Of a stretch of 64,000 bases of DNA, positions 54,153 through 64,000 are shown in pieces. The stretch covers positions 434,001-498,000 of the forward strand of contig NZ_CP018800.1 of NCBI RefSeq assembly GCF_002795825.1, written 5' to 3'. The number at the start of each line of letters is the position of its first letter. Position 1 is the stretch's first letter. Source of the DNA: Mariprofundus ferrinatatus (GTDB lineage: Bacteria; Pseudomonadota; Zetaproteobacteria; Mariprofundales; Mariprofundaceae). The notes under the pieces are model-generated. The model was not told the DNA's origin. It saw nothing but the letters and a program-made list of their open reading frames with translations, and did not search any database. The position numbers and the translations under genes are program-made.

Positions 54153-54174
54153 CAGTACGCAATACGACGTACTG
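54153..54174. promoter_or_regulatory. Perfect inverted repeat between two hybrid kinase genes
   Basis: CAGTACG-caatacga-CGTACTG, seven-base arms with eight-base spacer, fills most of the 40-base gap between the tandem kinase genes and ends seven bases before the next ATG. It could be an operator or a hairpin that limits read-through. Confidence 0.4.
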
Positions 54175-54181
54175 TTTGACG

Positions 54182-57100
54182 ATGAATATGAAGAAACAGC
54201 GGGAGAGTATCCGAAACGACCTTGTCGTCGTCGTTGTTTCATTTCTGATATTCTGGACAGCAGGCTTCTATCTCGACCTTTTCGAGGTCGTTCATGACTA
54301 TCTCCATACATATGAGGCGTTTCAGCTTGATGAGCTGCTGATGGCCATGCTGTTTGCCTCCTTCGCTGCTGCCTGGTTCTCCTGGCGGCGCTGGCGGGAA
54401 ACCAGGGGTGCGTTAAGTCGGCTGCGGAAGTCCGAAACCTATATCCATGATATCGTCAACAACATGGACGTTGGCCTGCTGGTATACCAGCTTGAAAATG
54501 TCGATAACGACCGCACCCTGCGGCTTATAAGCGCAAATCCTGCTGCCTCTGAGCTTATCCGTTCTGATATCTCCAGCCATGTCGGGCAGACCATTGATGA
54601 GGCGTTTCCCGGGCTTCGTGCGTTAGACCTGCCTGCAAAGTTTGCCAGGGTGGCGTGCACTGGCGAATCGTTTACCCTTGATGATGTTCACTATGGTGAT
54701 GAACGGATTGCTCCATCCAGCTTCTCGTTCAAGGCCTTCGCATTGCCGGATCAATGTGTCGGCGTGAGCTTTGAAAACACCTCTTCACGTACCCGGCTTG
54801 AGATGAAGAGAGCGCGCGACAGGAAGATGACGGACAGCATAAACCTGGCGCAGGAGCTGTTTATCAGGGAGGCACCAGCGCAGGAGATATTCAGTACACT
54901 GCTGGATGAATACCTCTCCATTACAGCAAGTGAATATGGTTTTATCGGCCGCATTCTCCATACGGATGAGGGCGTGCCCTATCTCAAGGTATTTGCCCTG
55001 ACCAATATTGCGTGGAATGAAGAGACGCACGCGCTGTATGAGAAGTATAAAGATTCCGGCATGGAGTTCCGGAACCTGAAATCGCTGTTCGGAGAGACAA
55101 TCCGGTCCGGAGAGATGGTCATCGCCAACAATCCCGCCAATGACCCGAGAGGCTGTGGTATTCCGGCCGGGCACCCGCCTCTGAACAGTTTTATGGGGCT
55201 GCCGATTACTATCGGCGCCCAGTTTGTCGGCATGGTCGGTGTCGCCAACAGGGCTGAGGGGTATCATGAGGCTATCAAGGCGGAGCTGGAGCCACTGATC
55301 TCGGCATCAGCCCAGCTCATCTCGGCATACAATATCGATCAGCAGCGCAAACAGGCTGAAGATCTTCTGAAGAGAACGATGGAGAGGCATGAGGAGGCAC
55401 AGCAGGTGGCTCATCTGGGCCACTGGGAGCTTGACCTGATCAGCAATGAATTGAGCTGGTCGGATGAGAACTACCGCATTTTCGGGGTGCAGCCCGGCAC
55501 TGTGAATACTTATGAGACCTTCCTGGCAACGGTACACCCCGATGATCTGGCACACGTCAACGACGCCTTCCGCTCATCCGTGGCGAACAGAACCTTATAT
55601 GATATCGATCATCGCCTGCTGATGCCTGATGGATCCGTCAAGTGGGTCCATGAGCGCTGCAACACCTATTATGATGATAGTGGAACACCCCTGCGCTCAG
55701 TGGGCACTGTTCATGATATCACGCATTTCAAACTTGCCATGCTGGAGCAGGAGAAAACAGCATTATCGCTACGTAAGATTTCCAAGGCAGTGGAAGAGGC
55801 GGGCGAGGGGGTTATGATCACCAACCGCGATGCGCAAATTGAGTATGTAAACCCCGCATTCTGTCGCACCACCGGATATTTGCGCGAAGAGGTTATTGGC
55901 AGGAACCCCTCAATACTGAAAAGTGAGGCGCAGGATCCGGACTACTACAGGGAGCTGTGGGCAACGATCAGCAGTGGCCGGATATGGCAGGGAACACTGA
56001 TCGACCGACGCAAGGATGGCTCCTTCTATCCGGCCCTGACGACTATCTCTCCCATTCATGATGACGATGGGCGGATATCGCACTACGTATCGCTTCAGCA
56101 GGATATGACCGAGTACAAACAGATGGAGGAGCAGTTCCTGCAGGCCCAGAAGATGGAGTCCATCGGCACGCTGGTTGGCGGTATCGCCCACGATTTCAAC
56201 AACATGCTGGCGGCGATACAGGGGAACCTCTACCTGGCCAAGATGCGGCTGAAGAGGCAGGTGCCGGAGGAGGCGCTGGACAAGATTGAGAATGTCGAGC
56301 GGATCAGCCTCTCGGCCGCCGAGATGGTCAAGCAGCTGCTTACCTTTGCCCGCAGGGATTCGGTTTCCATGGGTGGTTTGCTTGTCGGTCCCTACATTAA
56401 GGAGGCGATTTCGCTCTCCAGAAGCGCCACCCCCGAAAACATCTCGATTGCCTCCTATATCTGTAAGGAGATGCTGCATGTGCACGGGGATAGTACTCAG
56501 ATTCAGCAGATGGTGATGAACCTGATTAACAATGCCCGCGATGCAGTTGAAGGGGTGGCTGAGCCCAGAATCACGGTTCGACTCGATCCCTTTATTCCCG
56601 ATGAGGCATTCAGGATGCACTACCCTGCCGCCACGGAACAGATGGTGCGCCTCTCTGTTGCAGATAACGGTTGCGGAATTGGCGAGAAGAATCTGCAAAA
56701 GATTTTTGAACCGTTCTTTACCACCAAAGGGGTGGGCAAGGGTACTGGGCTTGGCCTGGCCATGGTGTTTGGTGCGGTTAAAAGGCATGACGGCATAATT
56801 GATGTAGAGAGTACCGAGGGAGCAGGAACCGAGTTCATCATCTACCTGCCGCTTGTGAGTGACGTGCTGGATGTTCAGGAAGGGCATGCTGATGAGTTGT
56901 CCGCCGGACAAAATGAGTTGATTCTTCTTGTCGATGATGAGGATATGCTGCGTAATACCTCCGCTGAACTGCTGCGGAATATCGGCTACAGGGTTATTGA
57001 TGCGGCTGATGGCGAATCTGCCCTGCAACTGTTCCGCGAGAGCAGCAAGGAGATATCCCTGCTCATCACCGATATCGTCATGCCAAGGATGGGGGGTGTC

Positions 57101-57277
57101 GAACTGGCCGAGGCGGCTCGAAAAATTCGTGAGGATATCCCTGTTATCTTTATCACAGGCTATGATCGCGAGCAGTCGCTGGCCGACAGCCACGGCGGTG
57201 ACAAAAGCATGCTTCTGAATAAGCCGTTTGAAGTTGCATACCTTAGCCAGGTCATCCGCAATCTGATTGACGCGTAG
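54182..57277 (+). CDS. Hybrid histidine kinase (membrane module, PAS, GAF, two PAS, HisKA, receiver)
   Basis: A 1031-residue sensor. The N-terminal membrane module (about 12-75) has two helices around [16 protein letters not shown] and ends in WRRWRET. A PAS-like domain (about 90-200), a GAF domain (about 225-385) very like that of the GGDEF protein at 5.3 kb, two more PAS domains (about 395-515 and 530-645), HisKA with His670, HATPase ([24 protein letters not shown]) and a receiver with Asp964 ([13 protein letters not shown]) follow. Start choice is uncertain: TTG at 54176, ATG at 54182 or 54188, none with a clear ribosome site. It is in tandem with the previous kinase, probably by duplication with domain gain. 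Confidence 0.9.
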   Translation: MNMKKQRESIRNDLVVVVVSFLIFWTAGFYLDLFEVVHDYLHTYEAFQLDELLMAMLFASFAAAWFSWRRWRETRGALSRLRKSETYIHDIVNNMDVGLLVYQLENVDNDRTLRLISANPAASELIRSDISSHVGQTIDEAFPGLRALDLPAKFARVACTGESFTLDDVHYGDERIAPSSFSFKAFALPDQCVGVSFENTSSRTRLEMKRARDRKMTDSINLAQELFIREAPAQEIFSTLLDEYLSITASEYGFIGRILHTDEGVPYLKVFALTNIAWNEETHALYEKYKDSGMEFRNLKSLFGETIRSGEMVIANNPANDPRGCGIPAGHPPLNSFMGLPITIGAQFVGMVGVANRAEGYHEAIKAELEPLISASAQLISAYNIDQQRKQAEDLLKRTMERHEEAQQVAHLGHWELDLISNELSWSDENYRIFGVQPGTVNTYETFLATVHPDDLAHVNDAFRSSVANRTLYDIDHRLLMPDGSVKWVHERCNTYYDDSGTPLRSVGTVHDITHFKLAMLEQEKTALSLRKISKAVEEAGEGVMITNRDAQIEYVNPAFCRTTGYLREEVIGRNPSILKSEAQDPDYYRELWATISSGRIWQGTLIDRRKDGSFYPALTTISPIHDDDGRISHYVSLQQDMTEYKQMEEQFLQAQKMESIGTLVGGIAHDFNNMLAAIQGNLYLAKMRLKRQVPEEALDKIENVERISLSAAEMVKQLLTFARRDSVSMGGLLVGPYIKEAISLSRSATPENISIASYICKEMLHVHGDSTQIQQMVMNLINNARDAVEGVAEPRITVRLDPFIPDEAFRMHYPAATEQMVRLSVADNGCGIGEKNLQKIFEPFFTTKGVGKGTGLGLAMVFGAVKRHDGIIDVESTEGAGTEFIIYLPLVSDVLDVQEGHADELSAGQNELILLVDDEDMLRNTSAELLRNIGYRVIDAADGESALQLFRESSKEISLLITDIVMPRMGGVELAEAARKIREDIPVIFITGYDREQSLADSHGGDKSMLLNKPFEVAYLSQVIRNLIDA

Positions 57278-57323
57278 GCTGTTTCACCTTTTCAATGCAG
57301 TGCATGCTGCGTAATGTTCATGC

Positions 57324-57902
57324 ATGACGAATAGCCCCGATTTCACCCCCAAAGCCGTGCTTCTTGATCGAGATGGTGTGATCAATTTCGATTCTCCTGA
57401 CTATATCCTTACCCCCGATCAGTGGCTTCCGGTTCCTGGAAGTCTGGAGGCGATTGCGCGCCTGCATGCGGCAGGAATCAGGATCGCCATCGTCAGCAAT
57501 CAGTCGGCTCTCGGGCGTGGCATGGTTGACCGGGATACCTTTAATGCGATTCACGGCAAGATGATGCTGGCCATCGAGCAGGCGGGAGGCTTTATCTCGC
57601 ATGTCGCCTATTGCCCGCACGGGCCGGACGACTGCTGCAGCTGCCGTAAGCCACTGCCTGGCATGGTTTTTGAATCACTTGCCGCACTGGGTATTCCCGA
57701 TTCGCCTGAACAGGCGCTGTTTATCGGCGATTCCGTCCGTGATGTGCAGGCGGCCTTTGCAGCGCGCGTGCCCGCCATGCTGGTGCAGAGCGGATATGGC
57801 GATAGCGATGCGATTCTGCAAAAATCCCGTCAGCTGATGCCGGAGATCAGGGCCTTTGCCGATCTGGCATCGGCCGTTGATTTCGTGTTGGGAGATAGCT
57901 GA
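57324..57902 (+). CDS. gmhB: D-glycero-beta-D-manno-heptose 1,7-bisphosphate 7-phosphatase
   Basis: A 192-residue HAD phosphatase. LLDRDGVINFDSPDYIL holds the DxD nucleophile, SNQSALGRG and FIGDSVRDVQAA are the other motifs, and the zinc-loop CPHGPDDCCSCRKP is a GmhB hallmark. It makes heptose 1-phosphate for the enzyme encoded at 28.8 kb. The pathway genes gmhA, gmhB and hldE are thus in two places in this window. Its stop overlaps the acyltransferase start by one base. Confidence 0.94.
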   Translation: MTNSPDFTPKAVLLDRDGVINFDSPDYILTPDQWLPVPGSLEAIARLHAAGIRIAIVSNQSALGRGMVDRDTFNAIHGKMMLAIEQAGGFISHVAYCPHGPDDCCSCRKPLPGMVFESLAALGIPDSPEQALFIGDSVRDVQAAFAARVPAMLVQSGYGDSDAILQKSRQLMPEIRAFADLASAVDFVLGDS

Positions 57903-58618
57903 TGCTGGCCGTAAGATCTGCCCTGTTTAATGCCTGTTTTATGATCCTGACACCGCTCTTTTCGCTGCTGGTGATCCTGTTTCGGCCGTTCGGATTTTCC
58001 GCCTCATGGTTCTGGGCAAAGCTGTGGTCAAACACCATTTTTGTGCTGCTCAGGCTGCTCTGCGCTATTCGTATTAAGATCGAAGGCAGGGAGCATCTGC
58101 CTGAACACGCCTGCGTCGTGGTGGCCAAGCACCAGTCGGCCGCCGAAACCGTGGCCATGCCGATTCTCGTACCCCCCTATACATGGATTCTCAAGCGCGA
58201 GTTGTTCAATATTCCGTTTTTCGGTTGGGCTCTGGCACTGATGGGCACGATCGGCATCCGCAGGGGAAGCCCGCGTGAGGCGATCAAGCAGGTGATCAGT
58301 GACGGTTCGAAAAAACTCGATGAGGGACGCTGGGTGGTGATTTTCCCGGAAGGAACCCGTTCTGCAGTTGGCACTGCCGGCAACTATCAGCCCGGCGGCG
58401 TGATCCTCGCCCACAAGGCTGAGGTGGGGATTTTGCCCCTGGCGCATAATGCCGGCGCGCTCTGGCCGAAGCGCGGCTTTATCAAGAAGCCCGGCACCAT
58501 CACCTTCCGCTTTCTCCCCTATATTCCGGCGGATGAGGTCAAGTCCATTCACCGTAACGAACTGCTGAAGCGATTGCAGAACGATATCGAAGCTGCCACC
58601 CGCGAGCTTGGCGGCTAA
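57902..58618 (+). CDS. Lysophospholipid acyltransferase (PlsC family)
   Basis: A 238-residue membrane acyltransferase. Two N-terminal hydrophobic helices precede the acyltransferase core with the catalytic HxxxxE-type motif KHQSAAET, the GTIGIRRG segment, the FPEGTRS motif and the basic region KKPGTITFRF. The family normally has HxxxxD; His with Glu at this place is usual in the branch to which this protein belongs. It should acylate lysophosphatidic acid in phospholipid synthesis. The ATG at 57902 overlaps the gmhB stop, so the two are translationally coupled. A bidirectional terminator follows 13 bases after its stop. Confidence 0.88.
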   Translation: MLAVRSALFNACFMILTPLFSLLVILFRPFGFSASWFWAKLWSNTIFVLLRLLCAIRIKIEGREHLPEHACVVVAKHQSAAETVAMPILVPPYTWILKRELFNIPFFGWALALMGTIGIRRGSPREAIKQVISDGSKKLDEGRWVVIFPEGTRSAVGTAGNYQPGGVILAHKAEVGILPLAHNAGALWPKRGFIKKPGTITFRFLPYIPADEVKSIHRNELLKRLQNDIEAATRELGG

Positions 58619-58631
58619 GCAGGTCAACATG

Positions 58632-58664
58632 AAAAAGGGCCTGCATTTGCAGGCCCTTTTTGAT
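58632..58664. terminator. Bidirectional terminator between convergent genes
   Basis: AAAAAGGGCCTGCA (58632-58645) pairs with TGCAGGCCCTTTTT (58648-58661) around a two-base gap, with T/A runs on both sides. It lies between the acyltransferase gene and the DUF4389 gene. Confidence 0.95.
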
Positions 58665-58683
58665 TGCAGTCAACGGTTGCGAA

Positions 58684-59136
58684 TTACTTCTTACTCTCTT
58701 CAATTTCGATGCCGCTTTCAGAAGCTACATCTGCCGCATCATCAATCTCCGGTGTCTCCTCTTCAGCTGCCTTGATGACCTCAGGCTCTTTTTTCTCTTT
58801 CGCCCGGGCAGCTGGCTCTTCATCAACATCAGGCTCTGCTACGGCATCGTCAATCAGCGCTGCATCGGATGGCCACGCGTCAAAGGGGAAGGGGCGTTTC
58901 TCGGTGTTGAAGGTCAGATAGCGGTAAGCCTGGTAGAGGTAGGTGGCCAGCTGGCTTGAAAAAGAGAGCAGCTGTTCGTTTTTGTTGCCGCTGAAAAGAA
59001 CCCAGAGAAACTGCACGGCAACGGCAAGTACCAGGATCAGGCGGGTTGCACCGAAAATAACGGCAAACAGCAGCATGAAGACCAGCCGCATCCAGATGTT
59101 GCTGTCTGTAATGTGTTCTCTCAGTTCATCGCTCAT
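58684..59136 (-). CDS. DUF4389-family membrane protein
   Basis: A 150-residue protein. Two hydrophobic helices with a short N-terminal segment ([33 protein letters not shown], about 17-50), then [32 protein letters not shown], which is typical of DUF4389, and a long acidic tail rich in Glu and Ala (about 95-150). Function is unknown; the family often sits near membrane or stress genes. It is on the minus strand upstream of the terminator shared with the acyltransferase gene and downstream of hppA. Confidence 0.8.
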   Translation of the reverse strand: MSDELREHITDSNIWMRLVFMLLFAVIFGATRLILVLAVAVQFLWVLFSGNKNEQLLSFSSQLATYLYQAYRYLTFNTEKRPFPFDAWPSDAALIDDAVAEPDVDEEPAARAKEKKEPEVIKAAEEETPEIDDAADVASESGIEIEESKK

Positions 59137-59181
59137 GGTTAATCTCTCCTCGAATTATTGGCCGGTGTTTTACCGATGCGG

Positions 59182-61185
59182 TTATCCTAGCAGAGGTGCG
59201 ATCACCAGAGAAACGATAGCCATCACATTAATCAGGATGTTCATGGATGGTCCTGAAGTGTCTTTGAACGGATCGCCGACCGTGTCACCAACGACTGCCG
59301 CTTTATGCGTATCTGAGCCCTTGCCGCCAAGGTGTCCCTTCTCAATATACTTCTTGGCATTATCCCAGGCGCCGCCTGCATTTGCCATGGTCAGTGCCAG
59401 CAGAACACAGCCGACGAGCGCGCCGCCAAGCATGCCTCCGAGGGCTTCAGCACCGAGTCCGAATCCGACAAGAACCGGGGCAACGACAGCCAGAACACCG
59501 GGTAGCACCATCTTCTTGAGGGCAGCATTGGTGGCAATGCTGATGCAGCGGGCATGGTCGGGCTCTGCCGTCCCCTCCATCAGTCCCGGGATATCTTTGA
59601 ACTGGCGGCGGATCTCCTTGATCATGGCAAAGGCCGCATCACCAACTGCGGTCATGGTCAGCGAAGCAACCCAGAAAGGGAACAGGCCGCCGATAAACAT
59701 GCCGACCAGTACAATCGGTTTGGATAACTCAAGGCTGAAGCCAGGGATATTTATAGACACGGTCTGTACAAAGGCGGTGATAATGGCCAGTGCAGCAAGC
59801 GCTGCGGCTCCGATGGCGAAGCCTTTGCCGATAGCGGCAGTGGTGTTCCCCAGCTCATCAAGCGAGTCGGTGATGGCACGGGTCTTTTTGCCAAGGCCGG
59901 CCATCTCGGCGATGCCGCCGGCATTATCTGCAACCGGGCCGTAGGCATCGATTGCCATGGTCATGCCGACGGTGGCCAGCATGCCAACTGCCGCAATGCC
60001 CACGCCGTAGAGGCCGCACAACTTGGTGGAGATAAATATAATAGCGGCGATGGTCAGCACGGGAATAATCACGGACTGCATGCCGACAGCGAGGCCTGAT
60101 ATGATCACCGTGGCAGGGCCTGTTTCACCCGCCTTGGCAATATCACGTACCGGCTTGTCGCCGGTATAATACTCGGTGATCAGGCCGATAATGATGCCGC
60201 CAATGGCGCCGGAAAGCACCGCGCCCCAGACATGGGAAGAGATCTCACTTAACGTAATGACGAAGTAGGCGGCGGCGATAAATAGCAGCGAAGCGCCGAT
60301 GGTGCCGGCACGCAGCGCGGCCTTCGGCTGATGGGCTGAGAGCATTTTGACAATGGCAATGCCGATCATGGAGCAGATCAGCCCCGCCGAGGCCAAAGCC
60401 AGGGGCAGGAACATCAGCGTCTGCTGCGCTCCCAGCGGGTCGAGCACATCCGCAGTAAGTGTGGAAGCCATGGCGATCGTCGCGATGATTGCACCGCAGT
60501 AGGACTCGAAGATATCGGACCCCATGCCGGCAACATCGCCCACATTATCGCCCACATTATCAGCGATTACGCCCGGATTGCGCGGATCATCTTCGGGGAT
60601 ACCTGCCTCTACCTTGCCCACCAGATCGGCGCCGACATCCGCACTCTTGGTGAAAATGCCGCCGCCGACACGAGAGAAGAGGGCAACGGAAGATGCTCCC
60701 ATGCCGAAGCCGTGGATGGCGTGCGCGGTTTCAGGGTCGCCGCCGAAAAAGAGATAGAGGGTGCCGAGCCCCAGCAGACCGACAGAGGCAATGGTCAGCC
60801 CCATAACAGAGCCGCCGAAGAAAGCGATGGTCAAAGCCTGGCCCGCACCCTGATCGCGTGCGGCCATGGCGGTGCGGACATTGGCCTTGGTGGCGGCAAA
60901 CATGCCGCAATAGCCGGCAAGGGCGGAACATGCCGCACCGACGAGAAATGCAATTGTCGTATTGATACCAAGGCTGACACCGAGAGCAAATGCGACGATG
61001 GCCACGAAGATGGAGAGAATCGTGTATTCACGCTTCATGAACACCATGGCGCCGAGGTGAATCGCTTCAGCAATGGCGCTCACCTTGCCTTCACCTGCCG
61101 GATATTTTTTGATGGTCTGATAGATATACCATGCTGCCGACAGGCCAAGAATGCCGAGTATGACCGGAATCAGGTTTGTGATCAT
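59182..61185 (-). CDS. hppA: Membrane-bound proton/sodium pyrophosphatase, K+-dependent type
   Basis: A 667-residue ion-pumping pyrophosphatase with about 16 membrane helices. The catalytic loop [46 protein letters not shown] is conserved. The position that separates subfamilies (the GNTTxAI motif) is Ala450 with Gly453, which points to the K+-dependent branch; K+-independent enzymes carry Lys and Thr there. Such enzymes pump H+, Na+ or both, and which one is not decided by what I checked. The ATG at 61185 has GGGGAGGA seven bases upstream; the frame is open to 61203. Its neighbour is the soluble pyrophosphatase. Confidence 0.95.
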   Translation of the reverse strand: MITNLIPVILGILGLSAAWYIYQTIKKYPAGEGKVSAIAEAIHLGAMVFMKREYTILSIFVAIVAFALGVSLGINTTIAFLVGAACSALAGYCGMFAATKANVRTAMAARDQGAGQALTIAFFGGSVMGLTIASVGLLGLGTLYLFFGGDPETAHAIHGFGMGASSVALFSRVGGGIFTKSADVGADLVGKVEAGIPEDDPRNPGVIADNVGDNVGDVAGMGSDIFESYCGAIIATIAMASTLTADVLDPLGAQQTLMFLPLALASAGLICSMIGIAIVKMLSAHQPKAALRAGTIGASLLFIAAAYFVITLSEISSHVWGAVLSGAIGGIIIGLITEYYTGDKPVRDIAKAGETGPATVIISGLAVGMQSVIIPVLTIAAIIFISTKLCGLYGVGIAAVGMLATVGMTMAIDAYGPVADNAGGIAEMAGLGKKTRAITDSLDELGNTTAAIGKGFAIGAAALAALAIITAFVQTVSINIPGFSLELSKPIVLVGMFIGGLFPFWVASLTMTAVGDAAFAMIKEIRRQFKDIPGLMEGTAEPDHARCISIATNAALKKMVLPGVLAVVAPVLVGFGLGAEALGGMLGGALVGCVLLALTMANAGGAWDNAKKYIEKGHLGGKGSDTHKAAVVGDTVGDPFKDTSGPSMNILINVMAIVSLVIAPLLG

Positions 61186-61228
61186 GAAATCCTCCCCTAA
61201 CACGAACTGTTATCGTTTGCTGCAAGCC

Positions 61229-61261
61229 AAAAAAAAGGCGGTTGATTGCTCAACCGCCTTT
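61229..61261 (-). terminator. Terminator after ppa, upstream of hppA
   Basis: AAAGGCGGTTGA (61234-61245) and TCAACCGCCTTT (61250-61261) form a perfect stem with a four-base loop. On the minus strand it is followed by a run of eight T (61236-61229), 23 bases after the ppa stop. hppA therefore needs its own promoter or read-through. Confidence 0.93.
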
Positions 61262-61283
61262 ATGAAGTTTTAAACCTGAACCG

Positions 61284-61817
61284 TCAAGCTTCTGCCTGAT
61301 AGCGCGCTGCTGAATCCATGATCTCTTTTTTGGCTTCCTCTGCATTGCCCCAGCCGGTCACCCTCACCCACTTGTTCTTCTCCAGATCCTTGTAGTGCTC
61401 GAAGAAGTGTTTGATCTGATCGATCAGGAATGCAGGAAGGTCTTCAGGCCCCTTCACATCGCAGTAGTACGGCTTGAGCCTGGAAGCAGGGACAGCCAGA
61501 ATCTTCGCATCCAGCCCCGCCTCATCCTCCATCTGCAGAACGCCAACCGGGCGGCATGGAATCACACAGCCGGGAATCAGTGGATACTGGCTCACGACCA
61601 GTACATCAACCGGATCACCATCATCGGAGAGCGTATTCGGCACAAAGCCGTAGTTGCATGGGTAGTGCATGGCGGTGTGCATGAAACGGTCAACAAATAC
61701 GGCGCCGGACTCTTTATCCAGTTCGTACTTGATCGGATCGGCGTGCTGCGGCACTTCGATCACGACATTGATATCCTCGGGCGCATTGGCCCCTACAGGA
61801 ATTTTAGAAATATCCAA
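61284..61817 (-). CDS. ppa: Inorganic pyrophosphatase
   Basis: A 177-residue soluble family I pyrophosphatase. The signature [12 protein letters not shown] and [20 protein letters not shown] give the magnesium-binding aspartates; [19 protein letters not shown]-type KWVRVTGW and the C-terminal [15 protein letters not shown] complete the family pattern. It is near the E. coli length (176). The start codon has GGGGGAG just upstream. It lies directly beside the membrane pyrophosphatase, so the cell has both a heat-releasing and an energy-saving route for pyrophosphate. Confidence 0.97.
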   Translation of the reverse strand: MDISKIPVGANAPEDINVVIEVPQHADPIKYELDKESGAVFVDRFMHTAMHYPCNYGFVPNTLSDDGDPVDVLVVSQYPLIPGCVIPCRPVGVLQMEDEAGLDAKILAVPASRLKPYYCDVKGPEDLPAFLIDQIKHFFEHYKDLEKNKWVRVTGWGNAEEAKKEIMDSAARYQAEA

Positions 61818-61886
61818 GATTTACTCCCCCTGATGTTTTTTCGATAGTGTAGATGCGAATCGCTCTGTCTGCACTGACTTTTTCTG

Positions 61887-62981
61887 TTATACGTTGAAAC
61901 GGAAATGCATCACATCGCCATCTTTGACGATATACTCCTTACCTTCCAGGCGCATCTTGCCCGCCTCTTTGGCCTTGGCTTCGCCACCCAGTGTCACGAA
62001 ATCTTCATAGGCGATCGTCTCGGCACGGATAAAGCCTTTTTCAAAATCGTTATGGATCACAGCCGCCGCTTTCGGCGCAGTGTCGCCGCGATGGATGGTC
62101 CAGGCACGCACCTCTTTGACTCCGGCAGTAAAGTAGGAGATCAGGTCGAGCAGCGTATACGCCTCGCGAATGACGGTGTTCAGGCCCGGTTCGGCGAGCC
62201 CCAGATCGGCAAGGAACTCATCTCTTGAATCTGCATCCATCTCAACAAGTTCAGATTCGATTTGCGCCGACACCACGGCCACGCGTGCCCCCTCCTGGGC
62301 GGCATACTCGCGCACCTTCTCCACATATGCATTGCCATCGGGCAGCGAGCCATCATCGACATTGGTGACGTAAAGAACCGGTTTGTCGGTCAGCAGCCAC
62401 AGCTCTCTGAGTTTCTTCTTCTCGTCGTCGCTCAGCCCCTGCCTGCGAACGGGTGTTCCATCCTCAAGCGCCTTCAGAACCCGCTGCTGCAGCTCAAGCT
62501 GCGCCCTGGCATCCTTGTCGCCGGTTTTTGTGAGCTTCTCAACGCGGATGTTCGCCTTCTGAACGGTCTCCATATCCTTGAGCATCAGTTCGGTATCGAT
62601 GATCTCAATATCGGAGATCGGATCGACCTTGCCAGCCACATGGGTGACATTCTCATCCTCGAAGCAGCGGACCACATGGGCGATGGCCGCACACTCGCGG
62701 ATGTTGGCAAGGAATTTGTTCCCCAGCCCCTCACCGGATGAGGCGCCTGCAACCAGTCCGGCAATGTCGACAAATTCTACCACGGCATGCTGGATCGCTT
62801 GCGGGTTGACGATTTTGGCCAGTTCATCGATGCGCCGGTCTGGAACCGGAACGATTCCAACGTTCGGGTCGATCGTGCAGAAGGGGTAGTTGGCCGCTTC
62901 TGCTCCGCCGCCGTTCAGCGCATTGAACAGGGTGGATTTACCTACATTGGGGAGACCGACAATGCCGATACTTAATGCCAT
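61887..62981 (-). CDS. ychF: Ribosome-binding ATPase YchF
   Basis: A 364-residue Obg-family P-loop protein. G1 [14 protein letters not shown], the G2/G3 segment [36 protein letters not shown], the NVDD (NxxE-like) motif that favours ATP, and the C-terminal TGS-like domain ([36 protein letters not shown]) are all clear. It binds ribosomes and responds to oxidative stress in other bacteria. It sits next to pth, the usual neighbour of ychF in proteobacteria, with a 27-base gap. Confidence 0.97.
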   Translation of the reverse strand: MALSIGIVGLPNVGKSTLFNALNGGGAEAANYPFCTIDPNVGIVPVPDRRIDELAKIVNPQAIQHAVVEFVDIAGLVAGASSGEGLGNKFLANIRECAAIAHVVRCFEDENVTHVAGKVDPISDIEIIDTELMLKDMETVQKANIRVEKLTKTGDKDARAQLELQQRVLKALEDGTPVRRQGLSDDEKKKLRELWLLTDKPVLYVTNVDDGSLPDGNAYVEKVREYAAQEGARVAVVSAQIESELVEMDADSRDEFLADLGLAEPGLNTVIREAYTLLDLISYFTAGVKEVRAWTIHRGDTAPKAAAVIHNDFEKGFIRAETIAYEDFVTLGGEAKAKEAGKMRLEGKEYIVKDGDVMHFRFNV

Positions 62982-63008
62982 GGATTGCTCCTGAAATTTG
63001 CTTCCATA

Positions 63009-63584
63009 TTAATTGTTCAAAGAGAGGTGGATGCGGTTGGCTGCAGTGTCGGCCCTGCCGTCGAGCAGCGTGCCGATTTCATCCATCAGCGCTGCAAAGA
63101 TACGGTTTTCATCCGCGCGATCGCCCTCATCCGCTTTGCCCAGAACCCAGGCCGAAACATCGTCGTGGGGCGGGCGCCCGATGCCGATCTTGATGCGGGT
63201 ATAGTTCGCTGTTTCCAGATGGGCGTTGAGGGACTTCAGCCCGTTATGGCCGCCGTGGCCGCCACCGCTTTTGATCCTGAGTTTCCCGCTTGGCAGGTCG
63301 AGATCATCGTAAACCACAAAGATATCCTCGACATCCACCTGATAGTAGCGGGCCAGGGCCCCGACGGCTTCACCGCTGTGATTCATGAATGTTTGCGGTT
63401 TAATCAGCAAAACGCGCTGGCTTGGCGAGCGGTTCCAGATTGATGTTTCGGCATGAAAACGAGGGGCTGCGTCAAAGCGCAGCCCCTCCGATTTTGCCAG
63501 CAGGTCGAGAAAACGAAAGCCGATGTTGTGGCGCGTCTGCTCGTATTTGCTGCCGGGATTACCCAGGCCGACAAGCAGCTTCAC
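63009..63584 (-). CDS. pth: Peptidyl-tRNA hydrolase
   Basis: A 191-residue Pth. The catalytic His near residue 20 is in GLGNPGSKYEQTRHNIGFRFLD, and the FVVYDDLDLPSGKLRIKSGGGHGGHNGLKS segment contains the essential Asp. It frees peptidyl-tRNAs that drop off the ribosome. The rplY-pth-ychF order on the minus strand is one of the commonest in proteobacteria. It starts six bases before the end of rplY in the transcript direction, so the three genes are likely an operon. Confidence 0.97.
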   Translation of the reverse strand: MKLLVGLGNPGSKYEQTRHNIGFRFLDLLAKSEGLRFDAAPRFHAETSIWNRSPSQRVLLIKPQTFMNHSGEAVGALARYYQVDVEDIFVVYDDLDLPSGKLRIKSGGGHGGHNGLKSLNAHLETANYTRIKIGIGRPPHDDVSAWVLGKADEGDRADENRIFAALMDEIGTLLDGRADTAANRIHLSLNN

Positions 63585-63590
63585 TGAAAC

Positions 63591-64000
63591 TTAGTCCTCA
63601 GCGGACTCTTCAGCGGCTTCAGCAGCCTCGCCTTCTTCACTTTCGCCACCACCGGCACCCTTCGGAGCCGAGATGTTGAGCACGGTGAAGTTGGTGTCGT
63701 GGTGAATCTCAACACCCTTAGGCAGCGCAACGTCTTCGATGTGAACGGTGTCGTTCATGTCGAGTTCAGAGCAGTCGATCTCGATGTGCTCAGGAATGGA
63801 GTCCGCACGGCAGGAAACTTCCAGCGAGTGACGGATCAGTGCAACCATGCCGCCCTTGGCAACGCCCGGGCATTTTTCGAAGTTGATGGCCACAACAGGG
63901 ACATCCATGGTGATGCTGTCTTTGGCGGATACACGCATAAAATCAAGATGGGTCGCGGTGTCCATCAGTGGGTCGTACTGGGAGTCCTTCAGCAGTACGG
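63591..64000 (-). CDS. rplY: 50S ribosomal protein L25/Ctc, 5' part cut by the window
   Basis: The reading frame runs off the right edge of the window. The part inside contains the bL25 signature KDSQYDPLMDTATHLDFMRVS, followed by the Ctc-type C-terminal domain (CPGVAKGGMVALIRHSLEVSCRADSIPEHIEIDCSELDMNDTVHIEDVALPKGVEI) and an acidic tail rich in Glu. It binds 5S rRNA. The ATG at 63965 is internal, not the start. The long Ctc form, about 200 residues or more, is indicated. Confidence 0.95.
   Translation of the reverse strand, partial: VLLKDSQYDPLMDTATHLDFMRVSAKDSITMDVPVVAINFEKCPGVAKGGMVALIRHSLEVSCRADSIPEHIEIDCSELDMNDTVHIEDVALPKGVEIHHDTNFTVLNISAPKGAGGGESEEGEAAEAAEESAED

Overview
The window is a dense, ordinary-looking chromosomal stretch of a Gram-negative proteobacterium. 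Evidence for this is lipopolysaccharide heptose genes (gmhA, gmhB, hldE-type adenylyltransferase), kdsA, lpoA, dolP, several lipoproteins and OmpA-domain proteins, plus orn, hflD, pdxB and mfd. Gene content looks gamma/beta-like, but the order is mixed. With a c-type cytochrome, a K+-dependent-type membrane pyrophosphatase and many hybrid kinases, a Zetaproteobacterium (Mariprofundus-like) is my best guess; this is inference, and no rRNA is present to settle it. I saw no tRNA, rRNA, insertion sequence, prophage or CRISPR array. About 60 protein genes are supported, two of them cut by the window ends (a ureohydrolase at the left, ribosomal protein L25 at the right).

Layout. 1-4.1 kb: tail of an arginase/agmatinase-family gene, ppnP, a 2OG-Fe(II) oxygenase, rlmJ, a marR - cytochrome c' - DUF2892 operon and a small secreted protein. 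4-9 kb: an EamA transporter preceded by a structured leader and terminator, a large metallo-beta-lactamase/PAS/GAF/GGDEF protein, and two small envelope proteins. 9-12 kb: RNA-related genes (NYN-LOTUS protein, CvfB-like S1 protein, RNA methyltransferase, rplS). 12-25 kb: a PAS kinase, then purL, pyrG-kdsA, eno, ftsB-gltX-cysS and a nucleotide-sugar epimerase, many overlapping by 1-4 bases. 25-32.6 kb (minus strand): an OmpA-domain protein, orn, pdxB, hldE-type adenylyltransferase, dolP-like, a deoxyhypusine-synthase-like protein, gmhA, yraN and rsmI. The last set is divergent from lpoA and resembles the E. coli rsmI/lpoA-yraN-diaA-dolP neighbourhood.

32.6-49.7 kb: lpoA, a SPOR protein with a 20-unit pentapeptide repeat, a SulP transporter, small envelope proteins, hflD, a DUF455 ferritin-like protein, a 1003-residue hybrid kinase, a DUF1015 protein, a small membrane CxxC protein, serB, mfd and an orphan receiver. 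49.8-58.6 kb: mgtE, trxB, two paralogous hybrid kinases in tandem, gmhB and a plsC-type acyltransferase. 58.7-64 kb (minus strand): a DUF4389 protein, membrane pyrophosphatase hppA, soluble pyrophosphatase ppa, ychF, pth and rplY.

The genes fall into three themes: central metabolism and translation; envelope assembly (heptose and KDO synthesis, peptidoglycan-synthase activation, lipoproteins); and an unusually large sensory set. The sensory set shares modules: one GAF type occurs in both the diguanylate cyclase and a hybrid kinase, one PAS-HisKA-receiver core occurs in three kinases, and one short membrane module occurs in two or three proteins. The most novel-looking item is the non-coding structured segment at about 5.03-5.2 kb. 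The uncharacterised deoxyhypusine-synthase-like gene in the heptose cluster comes next.
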